The notes under the pieces are model-generated. The model was not told the DNA's origin. It ran no database searches and saw nothing but the letters and a program-made list of their open reading frames with translations. This document shows positions 51,287-59,357 of a stretch of 64,000 bases of DNA, one piece after another. Both the position numbers and the translations under genes were made by a program. Position 1 is the stretch's first letter, and the number at the start of each line of letters is the position of its first letter. This DNA is from Streptomyces aquilus (GTDB taxonomy: Bacteria; Actinomycetota; Actinomycetes; Streptomycetales; Streptomycetaceae), in contig NZ_CP034463.1 in the NCBI RefSeq assembly GCF_003955715.1, positions 186,001 to 250,000 of the forward strand, in the 5' to 3' direction.

Positions 51287-52286
51287 GGGACATGGCCACG
51301 GGTGAACCGGGCCAGGGCTGCTGCCCCCGCCGTAGCCTCCGCACCCCCTGCTCGCCCTGTGGCTGGGCAACTTGATCACCTGGGTCGAGGCCAGCAGCAC
51401 GGGCGACCGGGAGGTCCGCCGTGGGAGAGGCCACCTCGGCAGCGGTTCCCGGGCCTCGGCCCCGCTGTCGGGTCTGCCGCCAGGCGAGAAGCTGATCTCG
51501 TAGCCGAACTGGGCGTCGACTTATGCTGCGCTCATCGCCTCACTCTCCCGTCGATCCTGTGGCCTGGTCGCGGCGGCAAAACATGTCGGAGCGAGACATT
51601 CGACAGGCCACAGCCACTCGTTGATCGCGACGATCACGGACACATCGTTCCAGACGCCCCGAACGCCCCCTGCCCAGCTTGACCAAAAACATCGGGGCAC
51701 CCCCCGCCTGAACAGTCGGACGATCCGGAGCCATCTCTTACGAGTCTTACGAGCTGGGGACCAATCGACCCTGGATTGGGGCTTGATATGTGCCTCTCCC
51801 ACCAGCGGGCCTGTTCCGCCGCCCTCGGCGCCAACTGCGCAGCCGGGGCCGGGGGTAGTGGGGCTCGTGCGCAAAGAGCAGATACACCGTGGGGGGCGTC
51901 CCTGGTTCTCGGACTGAGTCTGCGTCATCGGTGGTGGCCCTTCAGCAGTGCCGGGTCGGGTGAGGTGTTGGCCGTTCACCGGGGTGGCCGACGGTAAGTA
52001 GCGGCGGTTGCTGCGAGCTGACCTGGTTGACGGGCAGGGGCTGCGCGGTCTTGGCGGTAAACCAGGTGCGTGGTGCCGTCACCACCCGGCTCCGCGGCCA
52101 GCGAGTACAGAGGCTCCGCTTGTCGGAGGACGGCGGTAGTGCGTCGGCACCAGAGCCCGTACGCGGCTGGTCCGCCGGCACCAGGCGAGGACGGCGGCTG
52201 AGGACGATGTCCGGCGGGGTGCGGCGAGGGAAGTGTGGGAGGCGCGCGGATCCCGCGCAGTCCGCCTGCCTGACGAAAGGTCATCC
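51287..52286. other. 1-kb region without recognised gene
   Basis: Several short open frames on both strands show no family words, no consistent codon bias and no Shine-Dalgarno. The last 100 bp must hold the promoter of the MFS-monooxygenase operon. I see no IS match here. Confidence 0.45.
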
Positions 52287-53741
52287 ATGTCCCAGGCTCC
52301 GGTTTCGCCTGTTCGTATCGGAAGGCTGTCGATCGGTGCCCTCGGCACCCTTGCGCTCGCCCTCGGCACCCTGCAGACGGTGGTGGACCCTGCGCTCCCG
52401 CTGCTGCAGCGTCAGCTGGGGGTCAGCGCGGGTGAAGGGGCGCTGGTCTCCAACACCGTCCTCGTCACGGGCGCGGTCATCGCGCCCGTCGCAGGAAAAC
52501 TTGGCGATCGCTACGGCGGAAAGCGGGTGCTGGTCCGGCTGATGGCCCTGGTCGTAGCCGGTGGTCTGCTGGCGAGTCTGGCGACTTGCCTGCCGGTGCT
52601 GCTGCTCGGGCAAGCCTTGCAGGGCTTCATGGTGGGCGCGCTGCCCCTTTCGTTCATCCTGGTGCGGGCGCACCTTCCGGCGGGAGAATCCCAGTTGGGG
52701 ATCGGTGTGGTCATGGCGCTGTTCACTGGTGGTGCCATGGCAGGGACGCTGGTTGCCGGGCCGATCGCAGAAGCACTGTCCTGGCACTGGATGTTCGCGC
52801 TGCCGACGATCGTCATCGTCGTGGCGACATTGGCCGTAGCGCGCCTGATGCCGCATGATCCACCGGGGCCGTCGGACCACCGGATCGACTGGGCCGGTGT
52901 GCTGTTGCTGAGCGGCGCCCTGCTGGTGTTCATGACCGGGCTGGTGCGGGTTACGGGCGACGGCCTGCCGCCGCTCGCGGTCGGTGCCCTGGCGGTGCTC
53001 GTGGCCGGTCTCGCGACCGGCTGGGTCGTCGTCGAGCGCCGGTCGGCGGCGCCGATGGTCAATCTGCGCATGCTGGCGAAGCCCGCGATCTGGAGTGCGT
53101 GCCTGCTCACCTTCGTCGTCACCGCCTCCTTCGGGATGGTGACCTTTCTGCTGCCGCAGCTGTTCGCGCTGCCGGCCGATGGTCACGGCTTCGGCCTCGA
53201 CACCACCGATATCGGCCTGCTCCTGCTGCCCGGCGCCATCGCCGGAGCGGTGAGCAATTCGGTCGGCGGGCTCGCGGGGCGCCGGTTCGGGCTGCGTGCC
53301 GTGGTGATCGCGGGCGCCGTCGGCACAGCGGTCGCGATGACCGCCCTGATGGCGCTGCACAGCACGCCATGGCAGCTCGTCATCGCCAAGATGCTGGCCG
53401 CGACCGCTGCCGGCGTCGCCACCACCGCGCTGCTGACCAGCGCCGTCGATGCGATCGAGATCAAGGACACCGGCATCGCCACCAGCCTGCTCGTGGTGAC
53501 CCGCGTGATCGGCATCGCCCTGGGCGTCCAGGCCGGGGGCGCGATTCTCGATGCCGGGGCCGATACGCAGACCGGTCTGCCTTCCGAAGCCGCCTTCGTC
53601 ACCGGGTTCGCCGTCGCCGGCCTCGTGGCCGCATCGTCCCTGCTCATTGTCCGTCTCGCGAAGGTCCGCAGCACGCAGGTCCGGAGCAAGCAGATCCGTG
53701 ACACGAAGCTCCGTAACACCAGGAAAGGGGCACAGGCATGA
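52287..53741 (+). CDS. MFS drug exporter, DHA2 (EmrB/QacA) type
   Basis: 484 residues with 12-14 hydrophobic helices; motif A GKLGDRYGGKRVLVR after helix 2 and motif C-like GGAMAGTLVAGPIAE after helix 5. The C-terminus carries a short degenerate repeat rich in Arg, Lys, Ser and Thr (VRSTQVRSKQIRDTKLRNTR). ATG 52287 follows AAAGG by six bases. Its last 4 bases overlap the next gene (ATGA), an FAD monooxygenase, suggesting a drug-modifying plus drug-export unit. Confidence 0.9.
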   Translation: MSQAPVSPVRIGRLSIGALGTLALALGTLQTVVDPALPLLQRQLGVSAGEGALVSNTVLVTGAVIAPVAGKLGDRYGGKRVLVRLMALVVAGGLLASLATCLPVLLLGQALQGFMVGALPLSFILVRAHLPAGESQLGIGVVMALFTGGAMAGTLVAGPIAEALSWHWMFALPTIVIVVATLAVARLMPHDPPGPSDHRIDWAGVLLLSGALLVFMTGLVRVTGDGLPPLAVGALAVLVAGLATGWVVVERRSAAPMVNLRMLAKPAIWSACLLTFVVTASFGMVTFLLPQLFALPADGHGFGLDTTDIGLLLLPGAIAGAVSNSVGGLAGRRFGLRAVVIAGAVGTAVAMTALMALHSTPWQLVIAKMLAATAAGVATTALLTSAVDAIEIKDTGIATSLLVVTRVIGIALGVQAGGAILDAGADTQTGLPSEAAFVTGFAVAGLVAASSLLIVRLAKVRSTQVRSKQIRDTKLRNTRKGAQA

Positions 53742-54901
53742 AGCGGACAGTCCTGATTTCCGGGGCCGGTATCTCCGGGCCCGCGCTGGGGTATTGGCTG
53801 CACCGGGCCGGCTGGGCGGTCACCGTGGTGGAGCGGGCCGACGCACTGCGTGCCGGTGGCTATCCGATCGACATCCGCGGGACCGCGGTCGAGGTGGTCC
53901 GGCGGATGGGGATACTGCGCCAGCTGCGGGAGGCACATACCGGCACACGTCGCTATACCTTCCTCAATTCCGATGGCGGCGTCGTGGCCTCGCTCAACGG
54001 GCCTTCCCCTGGCCGCAGTCCCGAGGGGCACGACCTTGAGGTGCGGCGCGGGGATCTCGCCGCGGAGCTCTATTCGATCACCCGCGACGACGTGGAGTTT
54101 CTGTTCAACGATTCCATCGACACCGTCGACCAGACCGGCGGAGGCGTCGATGTCACGTTCCGCAGCGGCCGACGGCGCACCTTCGACGTGGCGGTCGGCG
54201 CTGACGGGATGCACTCGCAGACCCGGGAGGCGTGGTTCGGCCCCGAAGAGCGGTTCCACCGCTATCTCGGCTACGGCTTCGCCATCTTCACCATGCCCAA
54301 CACTCTCGGGCTCTCCCGTGAGCTCATGATGTGGAACACCCCGGGGAAGGCCGCGGCCCTCTACGCCGTCGGGGAGACCGACGAGCTGCACGCGTTCCTG
54401 AACTTCCACTGGCCGAAGCCGCCGTTCGCCGAGGTCCGCGGCCCCGGTGCCCGGCGGGATCTGGTCGCCCGGGTCTTCGCCGGCGCCAGCTGGGAGGTTC
54501 CGCGGATGGTCGGTGCCATGCGCGACGCGGCCGACGTGTTCTGCGATACGGCCGCCCAGATCCGTATGCCGCGGTGGACCGGCGGCCGGGTCGCGCTCGT
54601 CGGCGACGCCGCGTACGCGCCCTCGTTCCTCACCGGGCAGGGTTCGAGCCTGGCCCTGGTCGGCGCCTACGTGCTCGGCCGCTCTCTGGCCACTCACGGG
54701 AACCACACCGCGGCTTTCGCCGCGTACGAACAGGACCTTCGCGAGTACGTGGCCGTGAATCAGGCGCTGGTCGACAGCGGCCGGGCAAGGCTCTTCCCGG
54801 CCACAGCCCAGGCGCTGGAGCTGCGCAACAGCATGCTTCGCGGCCTGGACCACATGCCTTCGGCGACAGCCCGACCGGCGCACTCCGCCCTCAGGCTGTA
54901 G
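53738..54901 (+). CDS. FAD-dependent aromatic/drug monooxygenase
   Basis: 387 residues, PHBH/TetX-like: VLISGAGISGPALGYWLHRA (GxGxxG near residue 10-15), Arg in RRGDLAAELYSI, GADGMHSQTREAWFG (DG motif, about 148-162), and ALVGDAAYAPSFLTGQGSSL (GD motif). Flavin monooxygenases of this type hydroxylate aromatic polyketides or inactivate antibiotics such as tetracyclines or rifamycins. Coupled to the MFS exporter by a 4-base overlap. It could also be a stray tailoring enzyme for the phenazine cluster, but the distance and the exporter argue for self-standing resistance or detoxification. Confidence 0.87.
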   Translation: MKRTVLISGAGISGPALGYWLHRAGWAVTVVERADALRAGGYPIDIRGTAVEVVRRMGILRQLREAHTGTRRYTFLNSDGGVVASLNGPSPGRSPEGHDLEVRRGDLAAELYSITRDDVEFLFNDSIDTVDQTGGGVDVTFRSGRRRTFDVAVGADGMHSQTREAWFGPEERFHRYLGYGFAIFTMPNTLGLSRELMMWNTPGKAAALYAVGETDELHAFLNFHWPKPPFAEVRGPGARRDLVARVFAGASWEVPRMVGAMRDAADVFCDTAAQIRMPRWTGGRVALVGDAAYAPSFLTGQGSSLALVGAYVLGRSLATHGNHTAAFAAYEQDLREYVAVNQALVDSGRARLFPATAQALELRNSMLRGLDHMPSATARPAHSALRL

Positions 54902-55527
54902 CCAGGCCCGTCCGACAGGCGAGGACGACGAGCTGGGCCCAGTCGCGGGCCCCAGTTTCGTCAACGTGAGACCACTCCACCGTCTCCACCAGCACCGACG
55001 ACAAGTGCGGCAGGGATTCCGTCAGTTCGACATGGCACGTCACAAGCTGCCGGACCACCACACGCGACCGAAAATCTTGGAAGACCCGCCTTCAGAACAG
55101 TCCCCTGTCAAGAGAGTGCGCCCCCTACCAATGGATCCCGGAAGCCGCCCGGCTCCTCGTTCCCGGAGGCCGACTGATGTTCTCGCGCTGCTCACCACCT
55201 GATCGAGATTCAGGCACCCCCGTCCGCGCGGGACTGCTTCGAAGTCTCCGCCGACTGGGCGCAGCAATGGCCCAGCGAGGAAATCGGGAATGCTCGGCTG
55301 GCAAGCTGACAGCACCGCAAGCACCGTGAGCCTTTTTCGACCTCACTTTGAGCTGCTCAAGTGCAGGGTGAGGACAGCCTGGACGAGACGCGGGTGGCGG
55401 GTGGCGGGTAGTGGAGCAGGGCTGCGTCGTTCCCGCGGTCGCGTCCGGTAGATGAGGTCTGTGTCCCGTGGGGCTTGGTGACGGGTTGTCCGGGCCCGAC
55501 GCCACGGGGTGCCTCACACGGTGCCGC
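54902..55527. other. intergenic region, nothing recognised
   Basis: No open frame with a family match. A T5 run and short inverted words near 55330-55370 (ACCTCAC / GTGAGG) could be part of a terminator or an old IS end. Otherwise nothing supportable. Confidence 0.4.
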
Positions 55528-55962
55528 TCAAGGACGTCCCGATCGAGCCACTCGGGCAGACATCGTCGGCCCGTCGGGAGGGACGTCCACTTTTGACGTG
55601 CACTGTGCCGGTGAGGACGCCGTGTACTCGGCGGCGAGGCCAATCAGCTCGTCAAGCCGCTCGCGTGCCCGGGTCAAGTCGTTGATCTGGGTCTGGATGC
55701 GGTCACGTTGGTCCGTGAGCCGTTGTGCCATCTTCGGTGTTGCGGCCAGGGTGTCCAGGAACGGCAAGATGTCCAGGATCGCCTTGCTGGGCAGCCCGGC
55801 TGCGTACAGGAGTTGGATGAACTTCACCCGCTCGACATCGGACTCGGAGTACTGCCGCTGGTTTCCGGGGCCGCGGGCGGCGATGACGAGCCCTTGCTCC
55901 TCGTAGTAGCGCAGCGCTCGAACGCTGACTCCCGCGCGTTCGGCGACTTTCCCGATACGCAT
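55528..55962 (-). CDS. MerR family transcriptional regulator
   Basis: 144 residues. MRIGKVAERAGVSVRALRYY is the canonical MerR winged HTH, followed by VKFIQLLYAAGLPSKAIL and a long dimerisation coiled coil (RLTDQRDRIQTQINDLTRAR). No Cys cluster for metal or iron-sulfur sensing, so it is an organic-ligand type. The last 25 residues are low-complexity. Divergent from the SDR gene; the promoter between them has the overspaced layout that MerR proteins activate. Confidence 0.9.
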   Translation of the reverse strand: MRIGKVAERAGVSVRALRYYEEQGLVIAARGPGNQRQYSESDVERVKFIQLLYAAGLPSKAILDILPFLDTLAATPKMAQRLTDQRDRIQTQINDLTRARERLDELIGLAAEYTASSPAQCTSKVDVPPDGPTMSARVARSGRP

Positions 55963-55985
55963 CGCGCCTCCTGGCCGACCCGGAC

Positions 55986-56017
55986 TTGAACCTCACGTCG
56001 GCGTGAGGTTCTAGCGT
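55986..56017 (+). promoter_or_regulatory. MerR-type overspaced promoter with operator
   Basis: -35 TTGAAC (55986-55991) and -10 TAGCGT (56012-56017) are separated by 20 bp, longer than the normal 17. The spacer contains the perfect inverted repeat AACCTCACG-TCGG-CGTGAGGTT (55989-56010). This is the classic MerR arrangement in which the regulator unwinds the spacer. Transcription would begin near ATG 56024, giving a leaderless SDR message. Confidence 0.75.
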
Positions 56018-56023
56018 ACTCGT

Positions 56024-56731
56024 ATGGACATCAGCGGAGCCACAGCGCTCGTCACCGGAGCCAACCGCGGCATCGGCCGCTCTCTGGCAGCCCAGCTCGT
56101 CGAGCGAGGTGCGAAGGTCTACGCGACCGCACGTCGGCCGGAATCCATCGGCCTCGACGGCGTGGAGGTTCTCGGCCTCGACATCGCCGATCCGGATGCC
56201 GTCGCAGCAGCCGCCCACACGGCCCGCGACGTCGACCTGCTCGTCAACAATGCCGGTATCGGGGGTAAAGCCCTGCTCGGCGACCTCGACGCTGTCCGCA
56301 CCACGATGGAGGTCAACTTCTGGGGCACGTTGTCCATGGTCCGCGCCTTCGCCCCGGTCCTGGCGAGGAACGGCGGAGGCGCCATCCTGAACATCGCCTC
56401 CTCGGCATCCTGGTTCGTCTTCCCCGGCAGCAGTGCCTACGCGGTCTCCAAGGCCGCCGTCTGGAGCATGGGCAACGCGCTGCGCCAGGAGCTGGCCGGA
56501 CAGGGGACCCTCGTCACCTCGGTACACCTCGGAGCGGCCGACACCGACATGATGAAGGGCTACGACGTACCCAAGATGGTCCCGGACGACGTCGCGCGCA
56601 CCGCCCTTGACGGGGTCGAGGCCGGCGCGTTCGAAGTCGTCGTCGACGACTTCACCGAAATGGTCAAGGCGTCGCTGAGCAAGGACCCGAGGGAGTTCGA
56701 CAGGCAGTTCCAGCAGTTCCTCAACCGCTGA
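56024..56731 (+). CDS. SDR family oxidoreductase
   Basis: 235 residues. Glycine-rich TGANRGIG (about 11-18), NNAGIGG at about 77, ILNIASSASW with Ser, SAYAVSKAA with Tyr and Lys of the YxxxK motif, so the active site is complete, unlike the SDR at 7988. Probably reduces or oxidises a small alcohol/carbonyl with NADP(H). It is the likely target of the divergent MerR regulator, sharing the overspaced promoter. Confidence 0.9.
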   Translation: MDISGATALVTGANRGIGRSLAAQLVERGAKVYATARRPESIGLDGVEVLGLDIADPDAVAAAAHTARDVDLLVNNAGIGGKALLGDLDAVRTTMEVNFWGTLSMVRAFAPVLARNGGGAILNIASSASWFVFPGSSAYAVSKAAVWSMGNALRQELAGQGTLVTSVHLGAADTDMMKGYDVPKMVPDDVARTALDGVEAGAFEVVVDDFTEMVKASLSKDPREFDRQFQQFLNR

Positions 56732-57234
56732 CCCGCACTAACAAGTCCCTGCCCATAACCTGCCCGAAGCTTCTGTCCGCCGGAGAGTTCCTCAAGGCGT
56801 ACATGCTCTGATGCGAACGTCCGGGCCCCGGGGCAGGCGATCACCCGACGCGGTGAGGGCGAGGCGCCCCTCGCTCTCCCGGCTGTCCCACCGCGTCCGC
56901 CTTCGGGGATACTCGAATCCGGTATGGGTCATGGTGCTGCCCGGTGTGCTGAACAACTGCTGTCCGAGGTCGTTCTCGTGGACAAAGCCAGTCGCCGGCA
57001 CCCGCGGCTGCCCGTGGTCCATCAGGCCCGCCGCCGGAATCGGCGCGACCCCGTAGCAGTCCTGTACTGGTCGACGGCATCGTCGACCCGGCATGTCCAG
57101 CTGGTGCCGTGGCCCTGTCCGACTGACAGGCACCGGGTGCGGCGCCACCAGGGCGGCCGGAGAACGACCGTGCAGCAGCCAGGCGCCGTCGCCTCGGGCG
57201 CAGGACTCCGGGGCCAGCCGCCCGGGGCCGGCGG
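56732..57234. other. intergenic region, nothing recognised
   Basis: A minus-strand open frame (56792-57148) is protein-sized but has no family I can name, no Shine-Dalgarno and no signal sequence; I do not call it. The toxin gene ends at 57235. Confidence 0.4.
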
Positions 57235-57531
57235 TTACAGGTCGAGGACGGTGCGCAGCGCCTGGTCCACGCGGGCCATGGTCTGGTCCGGGACCGTGCC
57301 TCGGCAGCTCGCCCCGTCGAAGCGCGTGGTGCGCAGCTGCTGGAGGTTGACCGCGACCGCGGTCGCAGGAACCGGATCGCCGACCACGACGGACATGGCG
57401 CTGTCGGGGTAGCGGCCCGAGGGGTGCAGGACGATCGCGAGGACCGCGCCGTATGCCTCCTCCAGGCCGGTCAGAGAAACGATCAGATCGTCCCGGCCGT
57501 CAGGCAGAGTCCAGATCTCGCCGCGCCTCAC
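57235..57531 (-). CDS. PemK/MazF-like toxin
   Basis: 98 residues. MRRGEIWTLPDGRDDLIVSL is a MazF/PemK-type opening strand (RGEIW), followed by VLAIVLHPSGRYPD and a late TVPDQTMARVDQALRTVLDL. MazF proteins cut RNA. The sequence is a divergent member, and the Arg/Ser active-site residues are not certain. Its start overlaps the stop of the upstream antitoxin (ATGA). Confidence 0.68.
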   Translation of the reverse strand: MRRGEIWTLPDGRDDLIVSLTGLEEAYGAVLAIVLHPSGRYPDSAMSVVVGDPVPATAVAVNLQQLRTTRFDGASCRGTVPDQTMARVDQALRTVLDL

Positions 57532-57713
57532 CGCAGGGCGTCGCCTTCGCCCGCCAGGTCATCGCCGAGACCGAGCGCCGCGGGCCGGCGCGCAGCGTCG
57601 AGAGTGGCCTGACGGCGGGCGGCACGCACCACATACGCGTTCAGGCTCATGCCGGCCGCCTCGGCACCGGCCCGGATCGCGGGGGCGATCTCGTCAGGAA
57701 CGCGCAGCGTCAT
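57528..57713 (-). CDS. ribbon-helix-helix antitoxin
   Basis: 61 residues: MTLRVPDEIAPAIRAGAEAA, GMSLNAYVVRAARRQ is a ribbon-helix-helix DNA-binding domain of the HicB/CopG-like type, with a short acidic tail (LGDDLAGEGDALR) that could bind the toxin. Antitoxin first, 4-base overlap with the toxin, is the usual order of a type II module. Confidence 0.72.
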   Translation of the reverse strand: MTLRVPDEIAPAIRAGAEAAGMSLNAYVVRAARRQATLDAARRPAALGLGDDLAGEGDALR

Positions 57714-57836
57714 GTCAACCGTTGGGACATCAGGCTGGCCACCAGGCGATGGTGGCGTGAAGCGGTGGCATGAAACGGGGCCCGGAAACGCATGCGGCGC
57801 TTCTCTCGTCCACCGGGGTCTTCTCGGGAGTCCAGA

Positions 57837-59114
57837 TCAGTCCGGGTCCCCGGTGGCCCGGAGGCGGCGCAGGGCCAGGATCAGATTGCCGCTGCCGAAC
57901 GTCGCGAGCGCGGCGACGCCCCACAGGGTCGCCGCGACACCGGCCCCGTCCAGCACGGCGCCCGCGGCCAGGAAGCCCAGCGGCCCGGTCAGGGTGCTGA
58001 TCGTGACCACTGCCTGCAACACCTTGGGCCCGAAGCCGTCCGGCAGCCGGGCGGAGAGCAGGCCCATCAGCGGCGCGTTCGCCAGAGGCGCGGCAGCAGA
58101 TGACAGGCCGACGGCGACGACGAGCACGCCGGCCGGCACGGGCACCAGGAGCGTCCACAGGGGCAGAGCGACGCAGACCAGGGCCGTACAGGCGAGTCGT
58201 ACGGGGGCGACCCGTGCCGCCAGCACATAGGCGGCCACCGAGCCCACCAGGCCACCCGCGCCATCGGCGGCGATCAGCAGGCCGCCGACCCTGGCGTCCC
58301 CCTCGAACCGGATGAACGCCAGCACCGGCATGGTGACCATCAGGGTTCGCAGCATCAGCCCGAACACCACGGTGGACAGCATCGCCCGGCGCAGGAACCA
58401 GTCGCCGCACAGATGCCGCACCCCCGCCCACAGGCCGCGGGGCCCGGCCGCGGACCCTCCGGCCCTGCCGCCCCCTGCCGGGACGAGGCGCAGCAGCAGC
58501 AATCCGGAGAAGGCGAAAGAGGCCGCGTCCAGCCACACCACGGATGTGGTCCCCACCAGTGGGATCAGCGCACCCGCGAGCGCCGGTCCGGCGAACGCCG
58601 AGCCGTTCGTCACACCTGCCAGCGCGCTGTTGGCGCGGGCCAGAGAGCGGGCGTGGGGGCTCAGCAGTTCCATCGCCAGCACCCTCTGTGCCGCGTGGTA
58701 CGGAACGGCCAGCGCCCCGAGCGCCACGACGATCGCCACGAGGACGGCCAGATTGAGCGCGCCCAGGGTCTGCAGCAGCGGGATCAGCGCCACCACCGGA
58801 GCGCGGGCGAGATCGGAGACGACCATGGTCCGGCGGGCGCCCAGGCGCTGGATGACCTCTCCGCCCGCGAAGCCGAGCAGCGCCATGGGCAGCACCTGGG
58901 CCGCGAAGACCAGGCCCGCCCGGGTGGCCGAGCCGGTGGTCTCCAGCACCAGCCAGGGCAGCGCGAGCATGGTCATCTGGGTGCCCAACGCCGTCACCGC
59001 GCCGGCGACATAGACCGCCGTCAGCGCACGGCTCGGCCTGCTGCTCGCTGTGCCGTTCGGCGCTGCGCCGGGTGGGACGGGGGCTGCGCCGGGCCGGCTC
59101 GCCGCGATCGTCAT
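57837..59114 (-). CDS. MFS transporter (EntS/TetA-like)
   Basis: 425 residues, about 12 helices. ALPWLVLETTGSATRAGLVF in helix 2, GGEVIQRLGARRTMVVSDLA as motif A, NSALAGVTNGSAFAGPALAG in helix 5 region. Such carriers export siderophores, macrolides or peptides. ATG 59114 is chosen (AAAGGGG 7 bases upstream). It is divergent from the S9 protein gene with a 67-bp palindrome between, so the two transcripts are probably co-regulated and it may export the product of that locus. Confidence 0.88.
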   Translation of the reverse strand: MTIAASRPGAAPVPPGAAPNGTASSRPSRALTAVYVAGAVTALGTQMTMLALPWLVLETTGSATRAGLVFAAQVLPMALLGFAGGEVIQRLGARRTMVVSDLARAPVVALIPLLQTLGALNLAVLVAIVVALGALAVPYHAAQRVLAMELLSPHARSLARANSALAGVTNGSAFAGPALAGALIPLVGTTSVVWLDAASFAFSGLLLLRLVPAGGGRAGGSAAGPRGLWAGVRHLCGDWFLRRAMLSTVVFGLMLRTLMVTMPVLAFIRFEGDARVGGLLIAADGAGGLVGSVAAYVLAARVAPVRLACTALVCVALPLWTLLVPVPAGVLVVAVGLSSAAAPLANAPLMGLLSARLPDGFGPKVLQAVVTISTLTGPLGFLAAGAVLDGAGVAATLWGVAALATFGSGNLILALRRLRATGDPD

Positions 59115-59191
59115 CGGGTCGCCCCTTTCTCCTCGGTGGGTCCGGGCCATGTGGTCGCCCCCGCACCCTGTCGCCCGCCCACCGTCCGGTG

Positions 59192-59258
59192 CCAGGGAAG
59201 AAAACGCAGTCGCACCGGCAGGAGCTCACTGTCGGTGCCACTGCGCTTTCTTCCCTGC
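59192..59258. repeat. 67-bp imperfect palindrome between divergent genes
   Basis: Arms 59192-59220 and 59230-59258 match in all but a few positions (left begins CCAGGGAAGAAAACGCAGTC, right ends CGCTTTCTTCCCTGCC) around a 9-base centre GGAGCTCAC. It lies 78 bp from the MFS start and 100 bp from the S9 start. It could be paired operators or a small mobile-element end pair. Confidence 0.75.
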
Positions 59259-59357
59259 CACGCAGCCCCGCCCGTCCGGCAGTGTGATGGCCGTCGGAGC
59301 CCACCACAGCCAAGGCCACCGGCGGCGGAAGCGGAACCAGTGATGGGAGGGACGGCG

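Noticed and set aside
56792..57148. Open frame of 118 codons on the minus strand
   Set aside because: No recognised motif, no Shine-Dalgarno, mixed codon bias.
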